This document shows positions 23,511 through 31,086 of a DNA stretch of 64,000 nt, piece by piece. Both the position numbers and the translations under genes were made by a program. The notes beneath the pieces are model-generated. The model had not been told where the DNA came from. It was given only the letters and a program-made list of their open reading frames with translations, and searched no databases. The DNA is from Bradyrhizobium elkanii USDA 76. GTDB lineage: Bacteria > Pseudomonadota > Alphaproteobacteria > Rhizobiales > Xanthobacteraceae. How positions within the stretch are numbered: position 1 is the stretch's first letter; each line of letters starts with the position of its first letter. The stretch lies in NCBI RefSeq assembly GCF_023278185.1, contig NZ_CP066356.1, positions 5,758,001 to 5,822,000 of the forward strand, read 5' to 3'.

Positions 23511-26453
23511 TTATGCCGCCGCGATCTGGCAGAGAGTGACCTTGGGCTCCTGCATGCCCGTCGCGGGATCGTATCCATAGGTCGTGATCGTGTTCGCGCT
23601 TTCGCCGAGCACGATCGGATCGGTGCCCTTCGGGTAGTTGCCGCGAAGATCCTTGCCCGCAAGCCAGCCGCCGAAATGGAACGGCATCCAGGCAACGCCC
23701 TTGCCGACCCGCTCGGTGACGAGTGCCTTCATCCTTGCCCTGGAATTGTTCTCGGCGCCGGTGACCCAGACCCAGCCGCCGTCCTTGACACCGCGATCGG
23801 CCGCATCAGCGGGATTGATCTCGATGAACATGTCCTGCTGCAATTCGGCGAGCCACGGGTTCGTGCGCGTCTCCTCGCCGCCGCCCTCATATTCGACCAG
23901 ACGGCCGGACGACAGGATCAGCGGGAACTGTTTTGCAATGCCCTTCTCCACTGCGGCCTTCTGCACGGAGAATCCGATATTGGGCATCCGGAACTGCTTG
24001 GCGTCGGGCAACGTCGGGTATTTGGCGACGAGATCGACGCGTGGCGTATAGATCGGCTCGCGGTGAACCGGGATCGGATCCGGCAAGCCGAAGGCATTCA
24101 TGCGCGCCTTGCCGTTGCCGTAGGGTACGCAGCCATGCGCCAGCGCGACGCGCTGAATGCCGCCCGACAGATCGAGCGACCACGACACTGTATCCGGATT
24201 GGCCGGATTGATCTTGTTGATCACGGCCATTTCCGCTTCGGTGAGCTCGCTGTCCCAGCCGAGCTTCTTCAGGCTCGCCAGCGTGAATTCCGGATAGCCA
24301 TCCTGGATTCCCGACCCCAACGAATACGAGCCGTCCGCGAGCAGGCTCACCTTCCGCGTCGTGCCATCCGGCAGCTTCTCCTCGCGCTCGACGCCGAACC
24401 GCGGCCGGAACGTGCCGCCGCCGTCCATCACGTGCAGATTGGTGTTGTAGAGCAGCGGCGTGCCGGGGTGCTTGACCCCGGGCGATCCCCAGCACGGCCA
24501 AGGCAAGCCGTAATAGTCGCCGCCAACCTCGGGATCGTCCTTCGGCGCCCGCATCGTCAGCATGTCGAACTTCGCCTGGTTCTTCATGTGCGCCTTGAGG
24601 CGCTCTGGCGATTGTCCGCAATAGCCGGTCGACCAGCTGCCGCGGTTCATCTCGCGCAGCACGTCCTCGGCCTCCGGCAGGTTGTTCTCGACCTTGATCT
24701 TCTTGAACATCTGGTCGGCGAAGCCGAGCTTCTTCGCCATCAGATAGATGATTTCGAGATCATCCTTCGACTCGAAGATCGGCTTCACGATCTGCTCGCC
24801 CCATTGCAGCGAGCGGTTGGAAGCGACGCGCGACCCCTTGCACTCGAACTGCGTGGCAACCGGGAGAATGTAGACGCCATCCGTGCGTCCCGCCTCGACC
24901 GCGAGCGAGGCCCAGGTCGTCGGATGCGGATCGGCGATGACGAGCAGCTCGAGCGCCTTCAGGCCGTTGAGGGATTCAGGGATACGGGTGATGCTGTTGG
25001 AGGCGTGTCCCTGCACGAACACCGCCTTCACGTTGTCTTTCTGGGCGACCTGCTCCTTCGGCAACGTCACCGCTTCGAACCAGCGGGTCAGCGGAATGCC
25101 GGGGGTTTCCATGATCTGCTTGGAATCGAACCGCGACTTCAGGAAGTCATAATCGACCTCCCAGACCCGCGACCAGTGCTTCCAGGCGCCCTCGGCGAGG
25201 CCGTAGTAGAACGGCAGCGTGACGATATCGAGCCCGACATCGGTCGCGCCCTGCACGTTGTCGTGGCCTCGGAAGATGTTGGCGCCGGCGCCGGCCTTGC
25301 CGACATTGCCGGTCATCAGCAGCGCGATGCAGCTCGCCCGCACATTGGCGGTGCCGACGGTCTTCTGCGTCTGGCCCATGGCCCAGATCAGCGTTGCCGG
25401 CTTCTCGGTGGCGAACATCTTGGCGACGCGCCTGAGCTGCTCGCCGGGAATCCCGGTGACGCGCTCGACTTCGTCAGGAGGCCATTTCTCGACCTCCTTC
25501 TTGAGGTCGTCGAAACCGTAGACGCGTTGCCGGATGAACTCCTTGTCCTCCCAGCCGTTCTGGAGGATGTGCCACATCATGCCGTAGAGCACCGGAATGT
25601 CGGTACCCGGCCGCATCCGCACATATTCGGTCGCGTGCGCGGCGGTGCGCGTCAGGCGCGGGTCAATGACGATGAAGTTGGCCCTTTGCAGCTCCTTGCC
25701 CTCGAGCAGATGCTGCAGCGAGACGGGATGCGCCTCGGCCGGATTGCCGCCCAGGATGACCTGCGTCTTCGCATTGCGGATGTCATTGTAGCTGTTGGTC
25801 ATCGCGCCGTAGCCCCAGGTGTTGGCGACGCCGGTGACGGTGGTTGAATGGCAGATGCGGGCCTGGTGATCGGTATTGTTGGTGCCCCAGAACGCGCCGA
25901 GCTTGCGGAACAGGTAGGCGCCTTCGTTGGTCATCTTGGCCGAGCCGAGCCAATAGACGGAATCAGGACCCGATTTCTCACGGACAGCCTGCAGCTTGTC
26001 GCCGATCTCGTTGATCGCGGTGTCCCAGGGGACGCGGGTCCACTGCCCGCCCACCAGCTTCATCGGATAGCGCAGCCGCCGCTCGCTGTGCACGAGTTCA
26101 CGCACGGACGCGCCCTTGGCGCAATGCGAGCCGCGATTGATCGGCGAATCCCAGCTCGGTTCCTGGCCGATCCATACCCCGTTCAAGACCTCGGCCGTCA
26201 CCGTGCACCCAACCGAACAATGCGTGCAGATGCTCTTGCGGACGGTTGCGCCCGCCGTAAGCGGTCCGGCCACCGCGGCTTCCGCCTTGCGCACGCTGCC
26301 GAGCGGCAAGGTGCCGAACGCGGCAAGCGCGCCGCCGGCAAGACCGGATTTGCGCAGGAAGCTGCGGCGGTCGAGGCCACCGGCTTGATCTGCAGAGGAG
26401 CTGGCGGCGGAGCCTTGGCGCAGGGAACGCTGGTTTGTTCGCTTGATCAGCAC
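23511..26453 (-). CDS. Formate dehydrogenase alpha subunit, Mo/W-bis-MGD, Tat-exported
   Basis: 980 aa. The start is placed at the GTG at 26453, since AAGGGAGG lies six bases upstream; a TTG at 26459 has no spacing. Twin-arginine signal RRSFLRKSG near residue 30; [4Fe-4S] motif CTHCSVGC ... HCAKGA. The Mo ligand is cysteine (ARICHST), not selenocysteine. Molybdopterin-oxidoreductase and dinucleotide-binding domains complete it. It oxidises formate to CO2 in the periplasm. The ribosome site lies inside the end of the small Tat-subunit gene, so the two are coupled. Confidence 0.94.
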   Translation of the reverse strand: MLIKRTNQRSLRQGSAASSSADQAGGLDRRSFLRKSGLAGGALAAFGTLPLGSVRKAEAAVAGPLTAGATVRKSICTHCSVGCTVTAEVLNGVWIGQEPSWDSPINRGSHCAKGASVRELVHSERRLRYPMKLVGGQWTRVPWDTAINEIGDKLQAVREKSGPDSVYWLGSAKMTNEGAYLFRKLGAFWGTNNTDHQARICHSTTVTGVANTWGYGAMTNSYNDIRNAKTQVILGGNPAEAHPVSLQHLLEGKELQRANFIVIDPRLTRTAAHATEYVRMRPGTDIPVLYGMMWHILQNGWEDKEFIRQRVYGFDDLKKEVEKWPPDEVERVTGIPGEQLRRVAKMFATEKPATLIWAMGQTQKTVGTANVRASCIALLMTGNVGKAGAGANIFRGHDNVQGATDVGLDIVTLPFYYGLAEGAWKHWSRVWEVDYDFLKSRFDSKQIMETPGIPLTRWFEAVTLPKEQVAQKDNVKAVFVQGHASNSITRIPESLNGLKALELLVIADPHPTTWASLAVEAGRTDGVYILPVATQFECKGSRVASNRSLQWGEQIVKPIFESKDDLEIIYLMAKKLGFADQMFKKIKVENNLPEAEDVLREMNRGSWSTGYCGQSPERLKAHMKNQAKFDMLTMRAPKDDPEVGGDYYGLPWPCWGSPGVKHPGTPLLYNTNLHVMDGGGTFRPRFGVEREEKLPDGTTRKVSLLADGSYSLGSGIQDGYPEFTLASLKKLGWDSELTEAEMAVINKINPANPDTVSWSLDLSGGIQRVALAHGCVPYGNGKARMNAFGLPDPIPVHREPIYTPRVDLVAKYPTLPDAKQFRMPNIGFSVQKAAVEKGIAKQFPLILSSGRLVEYEGGGEETRTNPWLAELQQDMFIEINPADAADRGVKDGGWVWVTGAENNSRARMKALVTERVGKGVAWMPFHFGGWLAGKDLRGNYPKGTDPIVLGESANTITTYGYDPATGMQEPKVTLCQIAAA

Positions 26454-26455
26454 GG

Positions 26456-26674
26456 TCAACCTCCCTTGGCCGGATAACGATTGACGCGGTAGAACGCCTT
26501 GACGTGATCGGTTTCCTTGTAGCGCGCCTTGCGCTTCTCATCGTTGGTTTCGCTGTCAGCTTGCGCAGCCCCGACCAGCGGCGTTGCGAGTGTCGCGCCG
26601 GCGCCCGCCGTGCCGACGCCGACCTTGCGCAGGAAATCGCGGCGCCCGACTGTGGTTGTCCTGTCTTCACTCAT
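26456..26674 (-). CDS. Formate dehydrogenase small twin-arginine subunit (TIGR02811-like)
   Basis: 72 aa with an RRDFLRKVGVGTAGAGA twin-arginine motif and a short mature part (TDHVKAFYRVNRYPAKGG). Such proteins regularly precede alpha subunits of this formate dehydrogenase class; their role is not settled (assembly or escort is inferred). Its last codons encode the ribosome binding site of the alpha gene. Confidence 0.85.
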   Translation of the reverse strand: MSEDRTTTVGRRDFLRKVGVGTAGAGATLATPLVGAAQADSETNDEKRKARYKETDHVKAFYRVNRYPAKGG

Positions 26675-26703
26675 CGCATCTCTCCTGGACCTGCGGATGC
26701 GGG

Positions 26704-27495
26704 TCAGTTCGCGAACGTGAATGCTTCTGTCTCAATTTCGATAAAGGCGCGACCGAGCGCACCGACCGCACGATAGAAGACGGCGCTCTCCGCGCGCTCG
26801 ATGTCGGCGAACAGCCGCCCCATCCATGGCGCGACGTGTTTGCCGAAGAAGGCGCGCTGCGTGTCGAACGGCGCCGGGAAACGCCCTCCCGCGAAGCCTG
26901 CCATGATCTCGCACAGGATCGCCGCGTGATCTTCCGGCTCGGAATTGTTCGCGATGCGCTCGATCCCGGACGCCGCGAGGTCGGCGCGCAGGCGCGACAG
27001 CGGCCGCTCGTTGAGAAAGCCGGTGAGATAATAGGAGGCGTAGGGCAAGAGCTCGCCGCGGCCGAGACCTGTGAACAGCTCGAAATATTCGCGTTCGACT
27101 TTCGCTGGGACTGCATTGGCGGCGGCTGCGGCGAGCCCGGCATGCGCACGCCCGAGCGGCGTCGCGTCGACGGCCAATGCAGCAAGTTGATCGAGCAGTT
27201 CCCCTGAGGGAGCGGCGGACAAGAGAGTTGCGAGCAGCAGATATTCCTGCGCACGTGCGACATCGACAGAATCGATCGGTGCTTCAGCGTTAAGCGGCTC
27301 GCTGTACAGATCAGGCCGTAAATTATCGCGCGATATGCCGGTGGCGGCTTCGACAGCGATCACCCGTTGCGCGGGCACCTTGCTCCAGTTCGAAACAGAG
27401 GGCTGGCTGATGCCGATTTTTCGCGCAAGCTCCGCAACGCCGCCAGCAGCGTCAATGGCTCGCTCAAGGCCAGCATCACGCACGTGGACCTCCAT
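26704..27495 (-). CDS. TorD/DmsD-like chaperone with N-terminal Cro/YdaS-type HTH
   Basis: 263 aa. Residues ~8-60 form a YdaS/Cro-like helix-turn-helix (GVAELARKIGISQPSVSNWSK, then VPAQRVIAVEAATGISRDNLRPD). Residues ~78-260 are an all-helical TorD-like domain (REYFELFTGLGRGELLPYASYYLTGFLNERPL; EPEDHAAILCEIMAGF). TorD-family proteins bind Tat signal peptides and guide Mo-cofactor insertion, here presumably for the alpha subunit. The fused DNA-binding domain suggests it may also sense maturation state and regulate transcription. 29 bp upstream of the small subunit gene. Confidence 0.85.
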   Translation of the reverse strand: MEVHVRDAGLERAIDAAGGVAELARKIGISQPSVSNWSKVPAQRVIAVEAATGISRDNLRPDLYSEPLNAEAPIDSVDVARAQEYLLLATLLSAAPSGELLDQLAALAVDATPLGRAHAGLAAAAANAVPAKVEREYFELFTGLGRGELLPYASYYLTGFLNERPLSRLRADLAASGIERIANNSEPEDHAAILCEIMAGFAGGRFPAPFDTQRAFFGKHVAPWMGRLFADIERAESAVFYRAVGALGRAFIEIETEAFTFAN

Positions 27496-27611
27496 CCAAG
27501 TCCCGTCTGCTGATTTTGCTTTTGTTACAAAGCGCTAGCGAAGCGTAGTCCCGGTCCAACGGGGGGTCAATCGGCGCCATAGTCTGAGGCTATGGCCTTT
27601 CGTCGCGGTCT

Positions 27612-28232
27612 CTAGCGAGGCAGCGCACTGCCGTGCGTGCGGCGCTCAACCGACGGCCGTTCGCTTTCGGCGCTGTCGGCGACCGTTCGTTGCGTTGCAG
27701 CAGGATCAGGTGCGGATCCCGTGGTCGCGGCAGCTTCGGCCGTGATGCCCGGCAACTCGACCTCGCACAATTCCTGCGAAGAATCCGCGACTTCAACTGG
27801 GGGCTCAGGCAGCGCCTCGGCCGGCTTGCTGAGGCCGCCGACGATCCTGTCGATGAGCGCAGCCAGCTCTGGCTCGGAGCAATCCAGCGGGCCAAAGCCC
27901 GGCATCGCAGTCGGGTCGTTGAAGTCCCAGGCGTTCTCGGCAAGCCCGACAAAGTCGCGGATGACGGGATCGGCGCTCCAGGCGCGACGAAGCGCCGCAC
28001 GCGTCAGCTCCTGCGGAATTCCCTTGCGCAGGAAGGCCGTGATGTCGGTCGCCGACGTAATCGAGTCGATCGAAGGCAGGCTCGAGAGGTCGAATTCCGT
28101 GTCGTCGTCGTTCACGGCAGGCGGCGGCATCGACCGCATGTCGTCGCGCATCGCCGGGCCCGGTGGCGTGGCGTTCGCCTTTGCCTCCTGCTTGCGCCGG
28201 GACCAGCGCGCCAGGAACTTGTCCTCACTCAT
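27612..28232 (-). CDS. DUF3306 protein, formate dehydrogenase-associated
   Basis: 206 aa. DUF3306 features: N-terminal FLARWSRRKQEAK, central FLRKGIPQELTRAALRRAWS and AENAWDFNDPTAMPGFG. The C-terminal third is disordered, Ala/Glu/Pro-rich. The start overlaps the DUF3305 stop by 4 bp. Family members accompany this fdh class; molecular role unknown. Confidence 0.85.
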   Translation of the reverse strand: MSEDKFLARWSRRKQEAKANATPPGPAMRDDMRSMPPPAVNDDDTEFDLSSLPSIDSITSATDITAFLRKGIPQELTRAALRRAWSADPVIRDFVGLAENAWDFNDPTAMPGFGPLDCSEPELAALIDRIVGGLSKPAEALPEPPVEVADSSQELCEVELPGITAEAAATTGSAPDPAATQRTVADSAESERPSVERRTHGSALPR

Positions 28233-28744
28233 TCGTGTCCGCCTTCATGCTGCCGGCGCGCGAGCGCCTCCGGATCGGCCTGCCGTCGCTTGCGCTTGAA
28301 GAACTCACGTTCGACGTGGTGCTCGGCAACGAAGCTTTCAATCTGCTCACGCAGCATCTCCGGCATGGGGACGGCCTCGACCAGATTCGCACCGGCCTCC
28401 GTGAACGCCTCCCCTTCCGAAGGATCGGCGGTCGCGGCAGCCACCGAATAGGGCCAGGCGCCTTCCGCCGGCGACAATACGGTCCAGATCCCCGGACTGC
28501 CCGAGGCGAGATTGTCGCGATAGCGTGCCGTCTCGGAACCATAGAGATCGACCGTGGCGCTGCCGGCATAAAACAGCGTCGTCCCATTCTCTTCGCGAAG
28601 CACTGTCCAGGGTTTTGTGTCCGGTTCGTCGGGCAGCACGGCAACCGCGCGCCAGACGAAGTCGGTCCACGGCGAATCCGCCTGATGCCGCTCGACCACG
28701 ACACCGACGGGAACGCGCACAAGCGGCAGCGCGGCCGGGCTCAT
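28229..28744 (-). CDS. DUF3305 protein, formate dehydrogenase-associated
   Basis: 171 aa. DUF3305 pattern: PVGVVVERHQADSPWTDFVW, then LPDEPDTKPWTVL and a basic C-terminus (EREFFKRKRRQADPEAL). No catalytic motif is evident. It overlaps both neighbours by 4 bp, so it is produced with DUF6352 and DUF3306. Confidence 0.85.
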   Translation of the reverse strand: MSPAALPLVRVPVGVVVERHQADSPWTDFVWRAVAVLPDEPDTKPWTVLREENGTTLFYAGSATVDLYGSETARYRDNLASGSPGIWTVLSPAEGAWPYSVAAATADPSEGEAFTEAGANLVEAVPMPEMLREQIESFVAEHHVEREFFKRKRRQADPEALARRQHEGGHE

Positions 28745-29748
28745 GTCGCCATCTCCAGATGTTTGACCGGCAGCCCCGTCAGCAAATTCTGCGGCTTCAT
28801 CCGGAGCTTCCGGTCGGCGTTCATCGACAGAATGAGATAGACCGGCTCGCCTCGCATCTCGTCTGCGGCCGCGCTCGTGTCCGCAAATGTCAGGCGGAAC
28901 AATGAGAGCACGCGTCCGGCACTGCGATCGTCGAGCTGCTCGCCATGCCAGAGACGATCGCCAAGCCTGGTCGCGTCGGCGTCGAGCCCGACATACCAGA
29001 TGAGACGTGCATCACGCAGCTCGTGCAGCGGCTCAATGCTGACGTCGATCCCGAGCAGATGGGAGATCCAGCGTGCCATCGCCTGCGCCAGCGCCGCCGG
29101 CCCGCGGCCGCCTGCGGTGAGGTCGAATGCCATGTCGAAATGATCGCTCCGGCACCAGTAGTCGTCAGCATTGTCCTCGCGCAAGACGTCGAGCTCGGCA
29201 TCGGTCACCGCCCCCAGCATCGACATCAGCGAGAGCACCGGGGTCGGAGTCTGTCCACCGACGACCTCTTCATCGCCGAGCAGCAGGGCCTGCTCTTGCG
29301 GCAGGATGCGCTGCGGGCGGAAGAACAGCTCGGCTGCGCGCAGCACGAACGGATCATCGCAGCCGTCGAGCGCATTGCGCAGGATCACATGCACGAGCTG
29401 ATTGACGAACAGCGGCGGCAAGTCGTTGGTCCCGGACCGGACGGTTGCAAGATAGGCCCGCTCCAGCGTCGGGTGCCGCACGAGGAGATCGCGGAACGCA
29501 AGCACGAGCCGCCAGTTCTCCCGGGCATCCGCATCGACAATCGCTTCGATCTCTTCCGCGCTGACCGGCCTGCGGGGAGAAGCGAGCAGCGCGCGGTGCA
29601 GCCGCCGCTCGACCGGGCATGCTTCGTCCGGCGGAATCAGCTCCGGACGAGCAAAATAGGCCTTCAGGAACTCGTCGGTAACGCAAAGCCCCCCGCTCTC
29701 GTCGCGATCGAGCAGATGGTGGCCGCACGCGATCCAGAAATCATTCAT
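28741..29748 (-). CDS. DUF6352 family protein, formate dehydrogenase-associated
   Basis: 335 aa, starting MNDFWIACGHHLLDRDESGG, a recognisable DUF6352 beginning. Mid-protein FVNQLVHVILRNALDGCDDP and ELFFRPQRI are also typical. No membrane helix or known cofactor motif. Fully embedded in the ATGA-overlap chain. The function in formate dehydrogenase maturation is inferred from context only. Confidence 0.82.
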   Translation of the reverse strand: MNDFWIACGHHLLDRDESGGLCVTDEFLKAYFARPELIPPDEACPVERRLHRALLASPRRPVSAEEIEAIVDADARENWRLVLAFRDLLVRHPTLERAYLATVRSGTNDLPPLFVNQLVHVILRNALDGCDDPFVLRAAELFFRPQRILPQEQALLLGDEEVVGGQTPTPVLSLMSMLGAVTDAELDVLREDNADDYWCRSDHFDMAFDLTAGGRGPAALAQAMARWISHLLGIDVSIEPLHELRDARLIWYVGLDADATRLGDRLWHGEQLDDRSAGRVLSLFRLTFADTSAAADEMRGEPVYLILSMNADRKLRMKPQNLLTGLPVKHLEMAT

Positions 29749-30284
29749 CGGTGCTGCGACTCCCGGCCCATATCGGCAAGCTTGAGATCACCGTCAGGCT
29801 CGACATCATCTTCGACTTCCATGAACGAGAACGCCTTGCTGTGTCCCTGACCCTGGCGCAGTTGCAGCCTGCGGAACGACTCCCGGACTTCGCCGTCGCT
29901 CACCGAACGGTGAACGGCAATGAGCGAGCTGACCGGATGGTTGCAGAGCGACTGCGCGAAGGCGACCTCCTCTTCCGCCGCCGTCCGCGCGGTCGCCAGA
30001 TCCGGCGCTCCGAAACGGTCGACGAGTTGCCTCGCGAGGCGGTCGATCAGCGCGCTGCAATCGTTCTCGGTCGCAGGGACGATCTGCACCAGCGTCGACC
30101 AGCCCCAGGATTGCACCCCGAGGAAACCGCTGCGGAACGCGACGCGCGCCTTGCCGGTCAGCTTCGTCGGATCCTGATCGCAGAAGCGGAAGGCACCGGA
30201 GACGGCCCATTCGCCCGGGGCGGCCGCCACATCGAACACGAAGGTGTCGGAGGGATCGAGCGCGATGCTGCGGAGCAATTTCAC
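29745..30284 (-). CDS. DUF6505 family protein, formate dehydrogenase-associated
   Basis: 179 aa, with LDPSDTFVFDVAAAPGEWAV and KARVAFRSGFLGVQSWGWST, typical of DUF6505. Soluble, no signal peptide. Overlaps the ligase-like gene and DUF6352 by 4 bp each. Role unknown. Confidence 0.82.
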   Translation of the reverse strand: MKLLRSIALDPSDTFVFDVAAAPGEWAVSGAFRFCDQDPTKLTGKARVAFRSGFLGVQSWGWSTLVQIVPATENDCSALIDRLARQLVDRFGAPDLATARTAAEEEVAFAQSLCNHPVSSLIAVHRSVSDGEVRESFRRLQLRQGQGHSKAFSFMEVEDDVEPDGDLKLADMGRESQHR

Positions 30285-31036
30285 AGTCGCGGCCCTCCGA
30301 GCTTCGGATCGAACCAGGACGGCGTTACGAGCGCCTTGGCGAGTACGCTGCGTTCAATCCTGTCGGCACCAACGCGGCGCGTGAGGAGATCGCCGCCGTC
30401 ATCGATCCGCAGCACGGTTCGCCGCTCGCGGGGAACCCGGCTGAGATAATCGCGTGCGAGGCTGGCAAAGCCATCGGTCTGCCAGCTATCGATCGCACGC
30501 ATCAGGTGCCGCGCAAAGCTCTCGGTCACCTGCACCGCTCCCGCTTCTCCAAACCCCTCCTCATCCAGCGCGGAGGCGAGCGGATGAACCCCTGGTCCCT
30601 GATCGGCCATTGCGACCGTCCGGATCATGGCGCCGAACACCAGCCAGGCAGGCGGCTCGTCCTCGCGCGCGGACGTCGGCCATCCCATCCGTCCGCCGCC
30701 GACCAGCCCACCGTCGATCACGACGGTGTCGGGCCAGCCGATCGCGACCGTCTTGTGCGGCGGCGCATAGGCGCGCAGAGCGTCGGTGAGCGCGACCATG
30801 CCGGCATAAAAGGCGCGCCGCGCGGTGCCCAAGGGCTCGCCCGGCTCGAGCACCACGGCGAATTCGGCAAGATCGAACCGTCCGACGCACACCAGCGTGC
30901 CGGCACCGCTTTTAGGTGCAATGCGGCAAGCGTGAGCAAAGGCGTCTCCGCTCTCACGTAACCGGACGAGCGTGAATGGCGGTGGCAGATGGATCGCTTC
31001 CGCCACGGACACGCGGCTGGTCGGGGTCGACCGCAA
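30281..31036 (-). CDS. Biotin/lipoate-protein-ligase-like protein (DUF4444 type)
   Basis: 251 aa from a TTG at 31036, chosen because GGAGGA lies six bases upstream; an ATG at 31111 would cross into the divergent gene. BPL/LplA-like core (PPPFTLVRLRE ... AFYAGMVALTDALRAY, TVAIGWPDTVVIDGGLVGGG) with a C-terminal domain of DUF4444 type (DSWQTDGFASLARDYLSRV). The lipoate/biotin ligase fold is clear, but the substrate is doubtful; it may modify or bind a formate dehydrogenase partner. First gene of the accessory chain. Confidence 0.8.
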   Translation of the reverse strand: MRSTPTSRVSVAEAIHLPPPFTLVRLRESGDAFAHACRIAPKSGAGTLVCVGRFDLAEFAVVLEPGEPLGTARRAFYAGMVALTDALRAYAPPHKTVAIGWPDTVVIDGGLVGGGRMGWPTSAREDEPPAWLVFGAMIRTVAMADQGPGVHPLASALDEEGFGEAGAVQVTESFARHLMRAIDSWQTDGFASLARDYLSRVPRERRTVLRIDDGGDLLTRRVGADRIERSVLAKALVTPSWFDPKLGGPRL

Positions 31037-31086
31037 GGGCCGTCCTCCACTTTCCTTTTCCTTCCGATAGTGAATATCTATACGAG

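Noticed and set aside
23190..25847. 885-codon plus-strand open frame
   Set aside because: Antisense shadow of the formate dehydrogenase alpha gene; composition is His/Arg/Asp-rich with no recognisable domain.
23511..26453. Selenocysteine formate dehydrogenase
   Set aside because: The active-site codon encodes cysteine (ARICHST), and there is no in-frame TGA in the gene.
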